Origin: Sedimentisphaerales bacterium
GTDB taxonomy: Bacteria > Planctomycetota > Phycisphaerae > Sedimentisphaerales > Anaerohalosphaeraceae
Assembly: GCA_016926155.1 (NCBI GenBank)
Contig: JAFGPC010000219.1
Location: forward strand, 1 to 64,000
Direction: 5' to 3'
DNA length: 64,000 bases
The notes below the pieces were generated by a model that saw only the letters and a program-made list of their open reading frames with translations, did no database searches and was not told the origin of the DNA. Numbering within the stretch: the stretch's first letter is position 1; the number at the start of each line of letters is the position of its first letter. Below, piece after piece: positions 24,950-33,387 of this stretch. Position numbers and translations under genes: made by a program.

Positions 24950-26329
24950 ATGGCTGGAGCACTTTTTCGATACAGGGATTCAAATGCACCAATCCTTTTT
25001 CTCATTTTCATAGGATTTATTGTTTCATTTTGTGTTTTTGCCGGTCCGAACGATGGGTATCAGTCGTTGGAGATCTTTCCCCTGGTGTCGGAACATGTAC
25101 ACGGCTCCACCATTGTCGAATTGGCAAACGGGGATTTGCTGGCCGCTTGGTTTCAGGGTTCGGGCGAGCGATGGGCCGACGATGTGCGGATTATGGGGGC
25201 TCGGCTGCGGATTGGGCAGGCAAAATGGTCCAAACCCTTTATTCTGGCCGATACGCCGGATTTTCCGGATATCAATCCGATTTTGTTTCTCGATCCGAAG
25301 GGGCGGCTCTGGCTGATGTGGTATACTGTGATTGCGAACCAATGGGAAACCTCGCTGATCAAATATCGAATCTGTGAAGAACCGAATTCGGATGGGCCGC
25401 CGACATGGGACTGGCAGGATGTCCTGCACGTTAAGCCGGGCGATTCCACGGAACGAGGCATCCAGCCCGATGACCGATTTGTGCTGTCTATGAAACGACA
25501 GATCGAGGATTACGGGAAATATCTTTTCAGCCAGTCCGAAGGAATTGATTCTGCAATGCGGGCCATCTTGAAACTGCGCTGGCAGCAGTGGAAGGAGGAG
25601 CTGCTTGCCAAGGCGGGGGGCGAGGATATGGTCCGTAAGGGCATCCTTGTCAATCCGGACGGCGGGCGTGAGGAAAAGCAGTTGGGTTATCCTTACTTTC
25701 GGCGGATGGGCTGGCAGACGAAAAACAAGGCTGTCATTATCGACGACAAGCGAATGATCGTTCCATTGTACTCGGATGGATTCAGTTTTTCCCTGATGGC
25801 GATAACAGATGATCTGGGCAGGACATGGATGTTCAGCGAACCGCTGGTAGCCGGTGGAAATATTCAGCCTTCGATTGCCATTCAATCGGACGGTGGTCTT
25901 GTGGCCTATATGCGCGACAACGGTCCGCCTCCCCAGTGTCTTCATGTGTCCGCATCGAGTGATAAAGGGAAAACCTGGACCAATGTGCGGGATTCTTCCC
26001 TGCCCAATCCGGGATCGGGTGCTGATATTGTTACTTTGCGAAACGGACATTGGTTCCTGGCATACAACGATACGGAAGATGGACGACACAGCCTTGCTGT
26101 ATCGCTTTCCACGGATGAGGGAAAGACCTGGCCGTATACAAGGCATCTGGAGAGGGACCTTCGAGAAAAAAGCATAGCTACGCGAAGCCACTATCCGTCG
26201 ATTATTCAGGGAAAGAACGGTAATGTTCATGTTGTGTACAGTTACCATTATAATGATCGAAATGAAGCCCCGAACAAGACGATCAAATATGTTCGGTTTA
26301 ATGAGAACTGGATCTTCCGTCAAAAATGA
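24950..26329 (+). CDS. Secreted sialidase-fold (BNR) protein
   Basis: A 459-residue exported protein with a signal peptide (PILFLIFIGFIVSFCVFA) and a six-blade sialidase-type propeller. BNR Asp-box motifs are visible as SSDKGKTWTNV and STDEGKTWPYT, with DDLGRTWMFS as a third. Other conserved segments are HGSTIVELANGDLLAAWF and HYPSIIQGKNGNVHVVYSY. This matches the exo-alpha-sialidase-like family common in planctomycetes; many members probably act on other sugars, and the full set of catalytic Arg residues of true sialidases cannot be confirmed by eye. GGAGGA lies 6 bases upstream of the ATG. It is followed by the Tat-exported isomerase-fold gene and SppA. Confidence 0.83.
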   Translation: MAGALFRYRDSNAPILFLIFIGFIVSFCVFAGPNDGYQSLEIFPLVSEHVHGSTIVELANGDLLAAWFQGSGERWADDVRIMGARLRIGQAKWSKPFILADTPDFPDINPILFLDPKGRLWLMWYTVIANQWETSLIKYRICEEPNSDGPPTWDWQDVLHVKPGDSTERGIQPDDRFVLSMKRQIEDYGKYLFSQSEGIDSAMRAILKLRWQQWKEELLAKAGGEDMVRKGILVNPDGGREEKQLGYPYFRRMGWQTKNKAVIIDDKRMIVPLYSDGFSFSLMAITDDLGRTWMFSEPLVAGGNIQPSIAIQSDGGLVAYMRDNGPPPQCLHVSASSDKGKTWTNVRDSSLPNPGSGADIVTLRNGHWFLAYNDTEDGRHSLAVSLSTDEGKTWPYTRHLERDLREKSIATRSHYPSIIQGKNGNVHVVYSYHYNDRNEAPNKTIKYVRFNENWIFRQK

Positions 26330-26418
26330 AGTACAAGCAATCCATGCTTTGCTTGAATATAGCTGTGCTCTCGGATACAATGAAAATCTCTTATGAAAGA
26401 GTTACCAAATATCCTGAT

Positions 26419-26444
26419 CAGTCCGGTGTTAAGAGTCCGGACTG
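26419..26444 (+). other. Hairpin between sialidase-like and isomerase-fold genes
   Basis: CAGTCCGG (26419-26426) pairs with CCGGACTG (26437-26444) over a 10-base loop and is followed by GAATTTTAG. It could be a weak terminator or a 5' leader structure about 24 bases before the next ATG. Confidence 0.4.
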
Positions 26445-26468
26445 GAATTTTAGTAACGGGAGGAATCT

Positions 26469-28028
26469 ATGAAGATGCATAAATCGATTTCATTATGTAT
26501 GTCATGTCCTATGAATCGTCGTCGTTTTCTTGCCGGTTGTGCGGCATGTGCTACAACGGGTTCGCTGCTGACGCTACCGGAAACCGTTGCCGGGCAGGAT
26601 GATGCAAAGATGCGAATTCGAATTGTGTACTCGCTGCACGGTCCTCAGCAGACCGGACCCGACTGGCCGAATGTCGGTTTTGACTTTCGGCCTGTTATGG
26701 ACCGGATTAATCGTCAATTGACCCGGCGGTGTCGGGAGTTGGAGTTAGTTTCATCCTTGGCGACCGGGCCGGAACAGGCAAAGGAGATCCTGGAAAAAGA
26801 CAAGACGGAAAATATTGACGGCTATGTAGTATATCAGATGAACTGCTGGAACCAGGTCGTGCAGACAATTGCCGCATCCGGCAAGCCGGTTTTATATGTC
26901 GATTTTCAGTATGCCGGCAGTGGCGGATTTCTGGTATATACCGCAGGTTTTCTCCGCAGCCAGACGCCCAATGTGGGATTTGCGGCATCTTCACGAATGC
27001 GGGATGTGGTCGAGGCGGTTCGTTGTTTCTCGATCTTAAAGAAGGGTGGTTCGGTGAGCGACTTTGTAACTGCGACAGCCCAGGTACGAAAATCCACTAC
27101 ACCCGCTGCGGGGGATCTTTCCTGCAGGCCGGATGACCTGCAAACGTTATCGACAAAGGAGTGTCTGGAACGTTTGAAAGCGGCAAAAATTCTGGCGGTT
27201 CGTAATCAGGAGTCCGGTCCAGCCGAGCCGATTATGGGTATTCCCATGGAATATGTCTCGTTTGCGGAGGTCAACGAGGCATGGAAGGCGGCGGACAAAG
27301 ATCAATCCAGGGAGATCGCCCAACGGTGGCAGAAAAACGCTACAGCGGTCCTTGATGTTTCGCCCGATACGCTCGAAACCTCTGCCGCGATGTATCTGGG
27401 CATGAAGAATGTTTTGAAAAAACATCAGGCCAATGCCATTACAATCAATTGCCTGGGGGGCTTCTATGGCGGGCACATCCATGCGTATCCGTGTCTGGGC
27501 TTTCATGAATTGAATAATGAGGCGCTGATCGGGGCCTGTGAATGCGATATCCGGTCCACGGCGACAATGGTTATGATCACGGCCATGACGAAAGGACGAC
27601 CAGGGTATATTTCCGATCCGGTCATCGACACCTCCAAACGGCAGATTATCTATGCCCATTGCGTCGCTTCCAACAAGGTCTTTGGTCCCCAAGGTCCAAC
27701 CAATCCGTTTACGATCATGACACATTCGGAGGATCGTCAGGGAGCCTCTGTGCGGTCGGTTCTTCCATTGGGCTATATGACTACGACGGGAAAGATCGAT
27801 CAAGGCCGCAAGCAAATCATTTTCCACCAGGGCAAGTCTATTGCCAATGATCCGGATGATCGGGCGTGTCGAACCAAGCTGGCGGTCGAGCCGGTGGGAG
27901 ATATTGAAAAGCTCTTTACGATGTGGGATCAATGGGGCTGGCATCGTGTGACCTGTTACGGTGATCTGAAAGAACCAATCTTTGCACTGGCCGACGCGAT
28001 AGGTTGGAAGGTGGTGGAAGAAGCGTAA
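26469..28028 (+). CDS. Tat-exported L-fucose/L-arabinose-isomerase-fold protein
   Basis: A 519-residue protein with a twin-arginine leader (MNRRRFLAGCAACATTGSLL, after a short basic extension). The mature part resembles the fucose/arabinose isomerase superfamily: an N-terminal domain with a YVVYQMNCWN segment, and a C-terminal region with GACECDIRSTATMVMITAM and IIYAHCVASNKVFGP, which hold acidic and His residues in the family's metal-site region. Such enzymes are normally cytoplasmic ketol isomerases, so Tat export is notable and suggests a folded metal-containing protein acting in the periplasm. GGGAGG precedes the ATG at 26469. It is probably co-transcribed with the preceding sialidase-like gene and the SppA gene 32 bases downstream. 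The substrate is unknown. Confidence 0.78.
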   Translation: MKMHKSISLCMSCPMNRRRFLAGCAACATTGSLLTLPETVAGQDDAKMRIRIVYSLHGPQQTGPDWPNVGFDFRPVMDRINRQLTRRCRELELVSSLATGPEQAKEILEKDKTENIDGYVVYQMNCWNQVVQTIAASGKPVLYVDFQYAGSGGFLVYTAGFLRSQTPNVGFAASSRMRDVVEAVRCFSILKKGGSVSDFVTATAQVRKSTTPAAGDLSCRPDDLQTLSTKECLERLKAAKILAVRNQESGPAEPIMGIPMEYVSFAEVNEAWKAADKDQSREIAQRWQKNATAVLDVSPDTLETSAAMYLGMKNVLKKHQANAITINCLGGFYGGHIHAYPCLGFHELNNEALIGACECDIRSTATMVMITAMTKGRPGYISDPVIDTSKRQIIYAHCVASNKVFGPQGPTNPFTIMTHSEDRQGASVRSVLPLGYMTTTGKIDQGRKQIIFHQGKSIANDPDDRACRTKLAVEPVGDIEKLFTMWDQWGWHRVTCYGDLKEPIFALADAIGWKVVEEA

Positions 28029-28060
28029 CTCATGATGGAATATCACGAAAGGATTGATAC

Positions 28061-29056
28061 ATGTGTAAACAATCGTGTATTGCAGTTTTTGTTACACTGA
28101 CTCTCTTGTTGCCTTCGATCGGCTGCGGCCCGGCGGCGTTTCAGGTACAACTGGTTTCACCCGGCCGGGACCTGGTCGAAACCGAAGTCATGCGGGATGA
28201 AGGATTCTTTATTGGGGATAAAATTGCCCTGATCGATGTGGATGGGATGCTCTCTCATCAGCCGCAGCGGAACTGGCTGCGCTCCGAGGACAGTTCTGTC
28301 AGCACCTTTGTCGAAAAGCTGAATAAGGCTGCGGCCGATCCTTCAGTGAAAGCAGTTGTATTGCGGATTAACTCGCCTGGGGGGACCGTGTCGGCCAGCG
28401 ATACCATGTATCATCATCTGCTCGATTTCAAGTTTCGGACAGGCAAGCCGGTCTTTGCATGCATAATGAGTCTGGGGTGCAGCGGGGCGTATTATCTGGC
28501 CTGTGGGGCCGATGGAATTATTGCCCAGCCCAGCGCTGTAACTGGCAGCATCGGCACGATCATGCAGACGGTCAGTTTTAAGGGGACGATGGATTTGATC
28601 GGTATCCGGGCGGTTGCCATCAAGAGCGGGGAATTGAAGGATATAGCATCCCCGTTTAAGCAGTTGACCAGCGAGGAGCAGAAGGTCCTTTCCGATATTA
28701 TCATGGATTTTTATGAGCAGTTTTTGGAAGTGGTTCAAGAACATCGGAATCAATTGACCGATTCGCAGCTTCGAGAATTGGCGGATGGCCGGGTGTTTAC
28801 GGCTTTTCAGGCAAAGGAAAACAAATTGATCGACCGCACCGGTTATCTGGAGGATGCTATTGTGTGGGCTAAAGAAAGGGCCAATCTCCGGAAAGTCCGT
28901 GTCGTGATGTATCACCGACCTTCCAGCTCGATCACATCGGTCTACGGATCGGCGGCGGGACCGCAAATCAATCCGATGGTGAATATCGAACTGCCCGATT
29001 GGCTGCAATCCGGGCAAGCCCAGTTTTTATATCTTTGGCAGCCCGGTGTGGAATAA
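28061..29056 (+). CDS. sppA: S49 signal peptide peptidase SppA-type
   Basis: A 331-residue serine protease of the short SppA type. The N-terminal segment is hydrophobic and ends with SIGCG, possibly a weak lipobox (C22). The conserved RINSPGGTVSASD motif is followed by the nucleophile S141 in SLGCSGAYYLA and the general base K193 in KSGELKDIASPF, so the Ser-Lys dyad appears intact. The family cleaves remnant signal peptides in the membrane after export. AAAGG precedes the ATG. It closes the sialidase-like/isomerase-fold gene set, followed by a strong bidirectional terminator. Confidence 0.9.
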   Translation: MCKQSCIAVFVTLTLLLPSIGCGPAAFQVQLVSPGRDLVETEVMRDEGFFIGDKIALIDVDGMLSHQPQRNWLRSEDSSVSTFVEKLNKAAADPSVKAVVLRINSPGGTVSASDTMYHHLLDFKFRTGKPVFACIMSLGCSGAYYLACGADGIIAQPSAVTGSIGTIMQTVSFKGTMDLIGIRAVAIKSGELKDIASPFKQLTSEEQKVLSDIIMDFYEQFLEVVQEHRNQLTDSQLRELADGRVFTAFQAKENKLIDRTGYLEDAIVWAKERANLRKVRVVMYHRPSSSITSVYGSAAGPQINPMVNIELPDWLQSGQAQFLYLWQPGVE

Positions 29057-29146
29057 GACGAACGACGAGCATCGACAGAGGTTGTAAACGGTTACGGATT
29101 CGTTATTGTGCTGTCCCCTGCGACGAGAAGATGCTCCCGATAAATT

Positions 29147-29184
29147 AAACAAGGCGTCGAATCCACCCATTCGACGCCTTGTTT
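29147..29184. terminator. Bidirectional intrinsic terminator
   Basis: A perfect 16-base stem: AAACAAGGCGTCGAAT (29147-29162) pairs with ATTCGACGCCTTGTTT (29169-29184) over a 6-base loop. A/T-rich ends make it work on both strands. It lies between sppA and the convergent Rrf2-family gene. Confidence 0.93.
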
Positions 29185-29249
29185 CCGGGCTCAAACGATC
29201 CTTCCCTTTGGGAGAGGAACATTCGATTCCATGAGCTGCCGGGATCAGA

Positions 29250-29642
29250 CTACAGCATATCGGCCAGTTTGGCCTTGGCCAGAACCTTACTTGCCTGATC
29301 GGCGGCTTTGTAACAGACTTCTTCCATCTTGACGCTGAAAGGAGCCTTATTTGTTTGCTCGCTCATCTCCAGATGGCCGCGCAGCGGCCCGTTAACTGCC
29401 TCGATGATCTCCAGCATGGTTACATCCTTGGCCGGCTTGGCCATGCTGAATCCGCCTCGGGGTCCCCGCTTGCTGCGAAGGACCTGAGCTCGTACCAGTT
29501 GCTGCATGATTTTGAGCAGATATTCGGTTGGAATCCCATACTCCTTGGCAATTGCGCTGGCCAGCACAGGACCGTCCTTGCTGTTCTTGGCGACATGTGC
29601 TGCCGCAATCATCCCATAACCAGTAGACATACTTAAGTTCAT
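29250..29642 (-). CDS. Rrf2-family transcriptional regulator
   Basis: A 130-residue winged-helix regulator. The family start MNLSMSTGYGMIAAAHVAK is followed by the recognition region GIPTEYLLKIMQQLVRAQVLRSKRGPRGGFSMAK. IscR-type members bind an Fe-S cluster with three Cys; here the corresponding segment holds only one Cys (EEVCYKAA), so a cluster of that kind is unlikely. GGAGG lies 8 bases before the ATG at 29642; an ATG at 29648 is too close to it. Targets are unknown. It is a single gene ending in the shared terminator. Confidence 0.88.
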   Translation of the reverse strand: MNLSMSTGYGMIAAAHVAKNSKDGPVLASAIAKEYGIPTEYLLKIMQQLVRAQVLRSKRGPRGGFSMAKPAKDVTMLEIIEAVNGPLRGHLEMSEQTNKAPFSVKMEEVCYKAADQASKVLAKAKLADML

Positions 29643-30213
29643 AGCCATGACCTCCGTAATCTTAAAATAAAAATATAGTTTGCCATGATTATCTATCCTA
29701 TACACATAATTGCAAGAGGTGTTTTTGAGAATTATTCCTGGTTTTTATAACCATTTTGTCTGTGTGTTGCTCTGATTTAAAGACAATTCTAATCTATAAC
29801 AGCGACTCAATAATATGTGGGTAAAAGTGGTATTCTTACGTCTGTTAAGGAATATTGTAAATAGGACAGGGAGGCGAATTTTCCGGGGAATAAAAGGGAG
29901 GGAATCCTGTCGATTTCTATCCGGGTTTTCCCTTTGCCATGTTGCTTCATTACAAAGAAAGCAAGGAAAGACCGATAATAAAGGGAGCGACCATTCTATG
30001 ATGTGGAAGCGGCATTTCCGTGGGTTTTGGCGGGATTTGTTTGCAATCGGGATTGGAATCTGGTATAATGCATGAAACAGCCAGGGGCTGGGGGTGATAT
30101 GAAAGTGCAGCAGATGCAATCTGGTGTCAAAGGATTGCACGGGGGCCACGGAAGGTCGCATAAATTCACGGATTCGGTATTGATTCCAGGGTGATAGAAG
30201 CAAGGAGTGAACC
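29643..30213. other. Long intergenic region with no convincing gene
   Basis: About 570 bases between divergent genes. A good promoter lies at 30041-30069. A 25-codon frame (29998-30075) preceded by GGGAG overlaps the promoter and is not accepted as a gene. Purine-rich tracts are present near 29865-29905. Nothing else is recognised. Confidence 0.5.
30041..30069 (+). promoter_or_regulatory. Near-consensus sigma-70 promoter
   Basis: TTGCAA (30041-30046), a 17-base spacer, and TATAAT (30064-30069) preceded by TGG, giving an extended -10. The predicted start near 30076 would leave a leader of about 138 bases before the ATG at 30214. Confidence 0.75.
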
Positions 30214-30474
30214 ATGAATGAAGCGAGCTTCGAGAGTAAGCTGAACGAACTGGTTAAGGAAATCGGAGAAGTCCCGTCCCCGCAGCGAGACAAGCTGATC
30301 CTCCTGGTCAAGGAGACGGGCAACTGTCATAAAAAGCTGCGCAAGAGCGTCAGCACGCTTCAGGAATCGCTGGATTATCTTCGTGTGAGCATCAAGTACA
30401 TGATGTTTGATCTGGAAGCTACACGGCGGGAAAACGCCGACCTGAAGAAAATGCTGGAAGATCAGAACAAATAG
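30214..30474 (+). CDS. Small coiled-coil protein (conserved planctomycete type)
   Basis: An 86-residue, charged, helical protein with features such as LVKEIGEVPSPQRDKLILLV, KKLRKSVSTLQESLDYLR and FDLEATRREN, and a coiled-coil-like C-terminus. I recall very similar small proteins as a widespread planctomycete family, sometimes labelled as transcriptional regulators; no DNA-binding motif is visible. Strong signals surround it: a near-consensus promoter, AAGGAG before the ATG and a terminator immediately after. That suggests high expression. Function is unknown. Confidence 0.85.
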   Translation: MNEASFESKLNELVKEIGEVPSPQRDKLILLVKETGNCHKKLRKSVSTLQESLDYLRVSIKYMMFDLEATRRENADLKKMLEDQNK

Positions 30475-30512
30475 CCGCTCGCGCAATTAGCCGGCAGGAT
30501 TGTCGAATCGCG

Positions 30513-30551
30513 AAAGGGCCGGGGCCCGGTGTTTTGGGCCTGCGGCCCTTT
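30513..30551 (+). terminator. Intrinsic terminator after the small coiled-coil gene
   Basis: AAAGGGCC (30513-30520) pairs with GGCCCTTT (30544-30551), with an inner GGCCC/GGGCC pairing. It is followed by GTTTGC, so the U-tract is short. It starts 38 bases after the stop codon. Confidence 0.7.
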
Positions 30552-30648
30552 GTTTGCGCTCCGGCCGGATTCCTTTACAATCTATTGGTTCGTGTCAGAG
30601 AAAGTCTTGCTCGGTACAATTGAGCCCGGTTGATTCCTTCCGATGGTC

Positions 30649-32259
30649 TCATTCTTTATGAAGTACACCTTTGAATGTCTTTGTTTTATCTGAGGCATTA
30701 AATAAACTCTCGAAATCGACGAAAATCAGTTCTCCCTCAAAACGGCATCGGATGGTTTCAGTATGCGGACTTTCGATGTATCGCAGCGTCAATTCCAGTG
30801 TGGTTTCACTTTTCCATGTATAGCTTCCGGCCACCTTAAAAGGCGGTAATCCCATTCGGTTTCCTTTAAGTGCCGACACGAGATACGGTCCATATTTCGT
30901 CGTCTCGTCTTCCTTCCATTGCCCCGCACCAAATGTAAAACGATATGTACCCGAGTCTATTTCCAACACAAGATGACAAACGCTATCTTTAAAGACAAAG
31001 CCCATACTGTCAGGACCTCCGTTGTCGGAATCACAATCGTACGTTTTCCCTGCAACCTTTGATTCGAGTACGGATGTATTACGTTTGGGCAATGGCAGTG
31101 CCAAGGAAGCTAGTTGTTTGTTTAACTTTTGCAGTTCTACAGGATTGGCGGGCAAGGCTTCAGTGTGGATCGAAGGCAAAATGTATTCCCACACTAGGTT
31201 GAGCTCCGATTGCATGTCTGGCGTTTCGGCAGTGATCGCGATGACTGCATCCTTCTCGGGCATGATGATGATGAATTGACCATATGCTCCATCGGCCCGA
31301 TATGAATTATGTCGGCTTCGCCACATTTGATAGCAATAGCCCTGGAGCCAGTCGCTGGTGTCCTTTCTGGCCTGTGGAGCGCCAGGATCCTGCTCAATCT
31401 TCATGGTTGTCGCTTCCTCCACCCATGCAGACGGCAGGATCTGCCTGCCTTGCCACACTCCTTTTTGCAGGAACAACTGGCCGAATTTGGTCATGTCCTC
31501 GGTCTTGAGCCGCAGGCCCCAGCCGCCTGTATTGATACCGCGTGGGTCCGTTTCCCAGTCCATTCCCTGGATCCCCAGCGGGTCGAACAATCTTGGCTTT
31601 AAATAGTCAACGATCTTTTCCCCCGTCACTTTCTGGACTATCGCGGACAACATGTAGGTGGCGACGGAGTTATACAAAAACCGGGTTCCAGGCTCATGAA
31701 TGATGGGAGTTGCCAGAAAGGCCTTTACCCAGTTTTCATGATTGGCGGCAACTTCCCATGTCGGATCGGTTTGATGTCCGACACTCATGCTCAACAGATG
31801 CTTTACGCGAAGCTCAGACAGATAGGGACTGATCGTTTCGGGCAGATCGTCAGGGAAAAAGGTGATGACTTTGTCATCGACGGTAAGCCTTTTTTCAGCC
31901 ACAGCAAATCCCACTGCCGTGGCGGTAAAACTCTTACTGGTCGAATACAGGGTGTGTTTCAAATCAGGTCGATAAGGACTCCACCAGCCTTCGGCAATGA
32001 CTTTTCCATGTCGCAGCATCATAAAACTATGGAACTCATGTTTGCTTTTTGCTACTGCATCCAGGAAATTAATAATTCCAGACGATGAAACTCCCTCCGC
32101 TTCAGGAGTGCTTCTGGGAAAAGAAGTAATTTCTTGGGCATAAAGTTGAAAGGGGAAAACAAATATTGTTAATAATACTATGAAAACATTCCTAATAAGG
32201 GGGTTCGAATTTCGAGAGGAAAGAGCATTCATTCTATGAAGACGGTTCTTCGTAGACAT
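30649..32259 (-). CDS. Secreted serine beta-lactamase-like hydrolase
   Basis: A 536-residue exported protein of the class C beta-lactamase/esterase fold. The signal sequence VFIVLLTIFVFPFQLYA leads into TSFPRSTPEAEGVSS, a frequent start for these enzymes. The catalytic motif is YSTSKSFTATAVG (SxxK), with YNSVATYMLS as the Tyr-x-Asn box; the third box is not clear by eye. A C-terminal beta-rich domain of about 150 residues follows the catalytic part. Such proteins are esterases or peptidases more often than antibiotic-resistance enzymes. The start follows GAAAGGCGAGG. It is a single gene. Confidence 0.85.
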   Translation of the reverse strand: MSTKNRLHRMNALSSRNSNPLIRNVFIVLLTIFVFPFQLYAQEITSFPRSTPEAEGVSSSGIINFLDAVAKSKHEFHSFMMLRHGKVIAEGWWSPYRPDLKHTLYSTSKSFTATAVGFAVAEKRLTVDDKVITFFPDDLPETISPYLSELRVKHLLSMSVGHQTDPTWEVAANHENWVKAFLATPIIHEPGTRFLYNSVATYMLSAIVQKVTGEKIVDYLKPRLFDPLGIQGMDWETDPRGINTGGWGLRLKTEDMTKFGQLFLQKGVWQGRQILPSAWVEEATTMKIEQDPGAPQARKDTSDWLQGYCYQMWRSRHNSYRADGAYGQFIIIMPEKDAVIAITAETPDMQSELNLVWEYILPSIHTEALPANPVELQKLNKQLASLALPLPKRNTSVLESKVAGKTYDCDSDNGGPDSMGFVFKDSVCHLVLEIDSGTYRFTFGAGQWKEDETTKYGPYLVSALKGNRMGLPPFKVAGSYTWKSETTLELTLRYIESPHTETIRCRFEGELIFVDFESLFNASDKTKTFKGVLHKE

Positions 32260-32483
32260 AAAAAACCTCGCCTTTCTCCTAATAATACCAAAACGACTGA
32301 TTATATAGACTGCACCTTCGATAATACCATGGTTGACTACAGATCTCAACTTTTCATATCCCTCCAAAGACGATCTGTTTCCATAATAGCAGACTGTCTG
32401 GCATTTTTTTAACCGGTCGCTAATCAAATGCTAACCGAACACTGAAATAATGTCCTTTGTAGAAGGTACGAAGGAATGCAATT

Positions 32484-33170
32484 ATGGCAAATGAAACGAT
32501 ATTGGTAGTAGACGACGAGCAGAGCATCCTGGAGTTGGTGCAATACAATCTAAGCCGGCAAGGATATCGTGTGCTTGTGGCCGAAACGGGGGAAGGTGCG
32601 ATTCAGATTGCATGTAATGAAAAACCTAACTTGATAATTCTGGACCTGATGCTTCCTGGAATTGACGGATTGGATGTATGTCGTTGTCTCAAAGCTGAGA
32701 AAAAGACGAAAGATATTCCGATTCTCATGCTGACGGCAAGAGGAGATGAGGAGGATGTCGCCTTGGGGATGGAAATGGGGGCGGACGATTATATTCTCAA
32801 GCCGTTTAGCCCCAAAGTGCTTCTGGCTCGGATTCGATCTGCTTTACGCCGCAAGGAGGATACAGCCGAAGAATATGCCACGATGATCCGTGTCGGTTCT
32901 CTGGTAGTCAATCCCAAACGATACGAAGCCTTTCTCGGAGGGGAATTACTGGATTTGACGCTGGCGGAATTTAAGCTGTTGCAGCTTATGGCATATCAAC
33001 CGGGGAAAGTGTTTACCCGTGAAACCATTCTGAGCGAGGTTAGCGGCAATGGGGATGCATCGCCTCGGTCAGTGGATGTTCAGATTGCCGGCCTTCGACA
33101 GAAAATGGGCCCCTATAGCCACAGCATAGAAACCGTGCGGAATACAGGCTATCGGCTCGTCAATTTATAA
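32484..33170 (+). CDS. PhoB/OmpR-type response regulator
   Basis: A 228-residue two-component regulator. The receiver domain has the acidic pair D10-D11, phospho-acceptor D54 in LILDLMLPG, T84 and K106 in LKPFSP. The C-terminal OmpR-type winged helix has LTLAEFKLLQLM and SVDVQIAGLRQKM, ending with ETVRNTGYRLV. It most resembles PhoB. AAGGA precedes the ATG. No histidine kinase gene lies next to it, so it is an orphan in this window; a kinase elsewhere must phosphorylate it. It stands alone between a serine hydrolase and a sulfatase. Confidence 0.93.
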   Translation: MANETILVVDDEQSILELVQYNLSRQGYRVLVAETGEGAIQIACNEKPNLIILDLMLPGIDGLDVCRCLKAEKKTKDIPILMLTARGDEEDVALGMEMGADDYILKPFSPKVLLARIRSALRRKEDTAEEYATMIRVGSLVVNPKRYEAFLGGELLDLTLAEFKLLQLMAYQPGKVFTRETILSEVSGNGDASPRSVDVQIAGLRQKMGPYSHSIETVRNTGYRLVNL

Positions 33171-33387
33171 ACCGGAAAATACGGGATCAGGGATCCCTTC
33201 GATGTTCTGTAAAAACACTTATTCTGCATCGGAAATGAATGTATTTTTTGTAACGATTCGGCACATATTTTCTTTCATGAAACGTTTTACACAGGTAATC
33301 CTGCTTTTTCTGCGGATTTGCCATTTTCGCCAATGTCGTGTGGCAGTATAATCCGCTGCGATCAAAGACACGGAGAGGATAAGCAGA

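Noticed and set aside
29998-30075. A 25-codon frame preceded by GGGAG, encoding a short amphipathic peptide
   Set aside because: It overlaps the strong promoter at 30041-30069 and stops just at the predicted transcript start. No independent evidence for translation.
30072-30194. A 40-codon frame in the leader of the small coiled-coil gene
   Set aside because: The ATG would be upstream of, or at, the predicted transcript start, without a ribosome site. The composition is not protein-like.
30649-32259. Antibiotic-resistance beta-lactamase
   Set aside because: The fold and SxxK motif match, but the large C-terminal domain and lack of a clear third motif fit esterase/peptidase relatives better.
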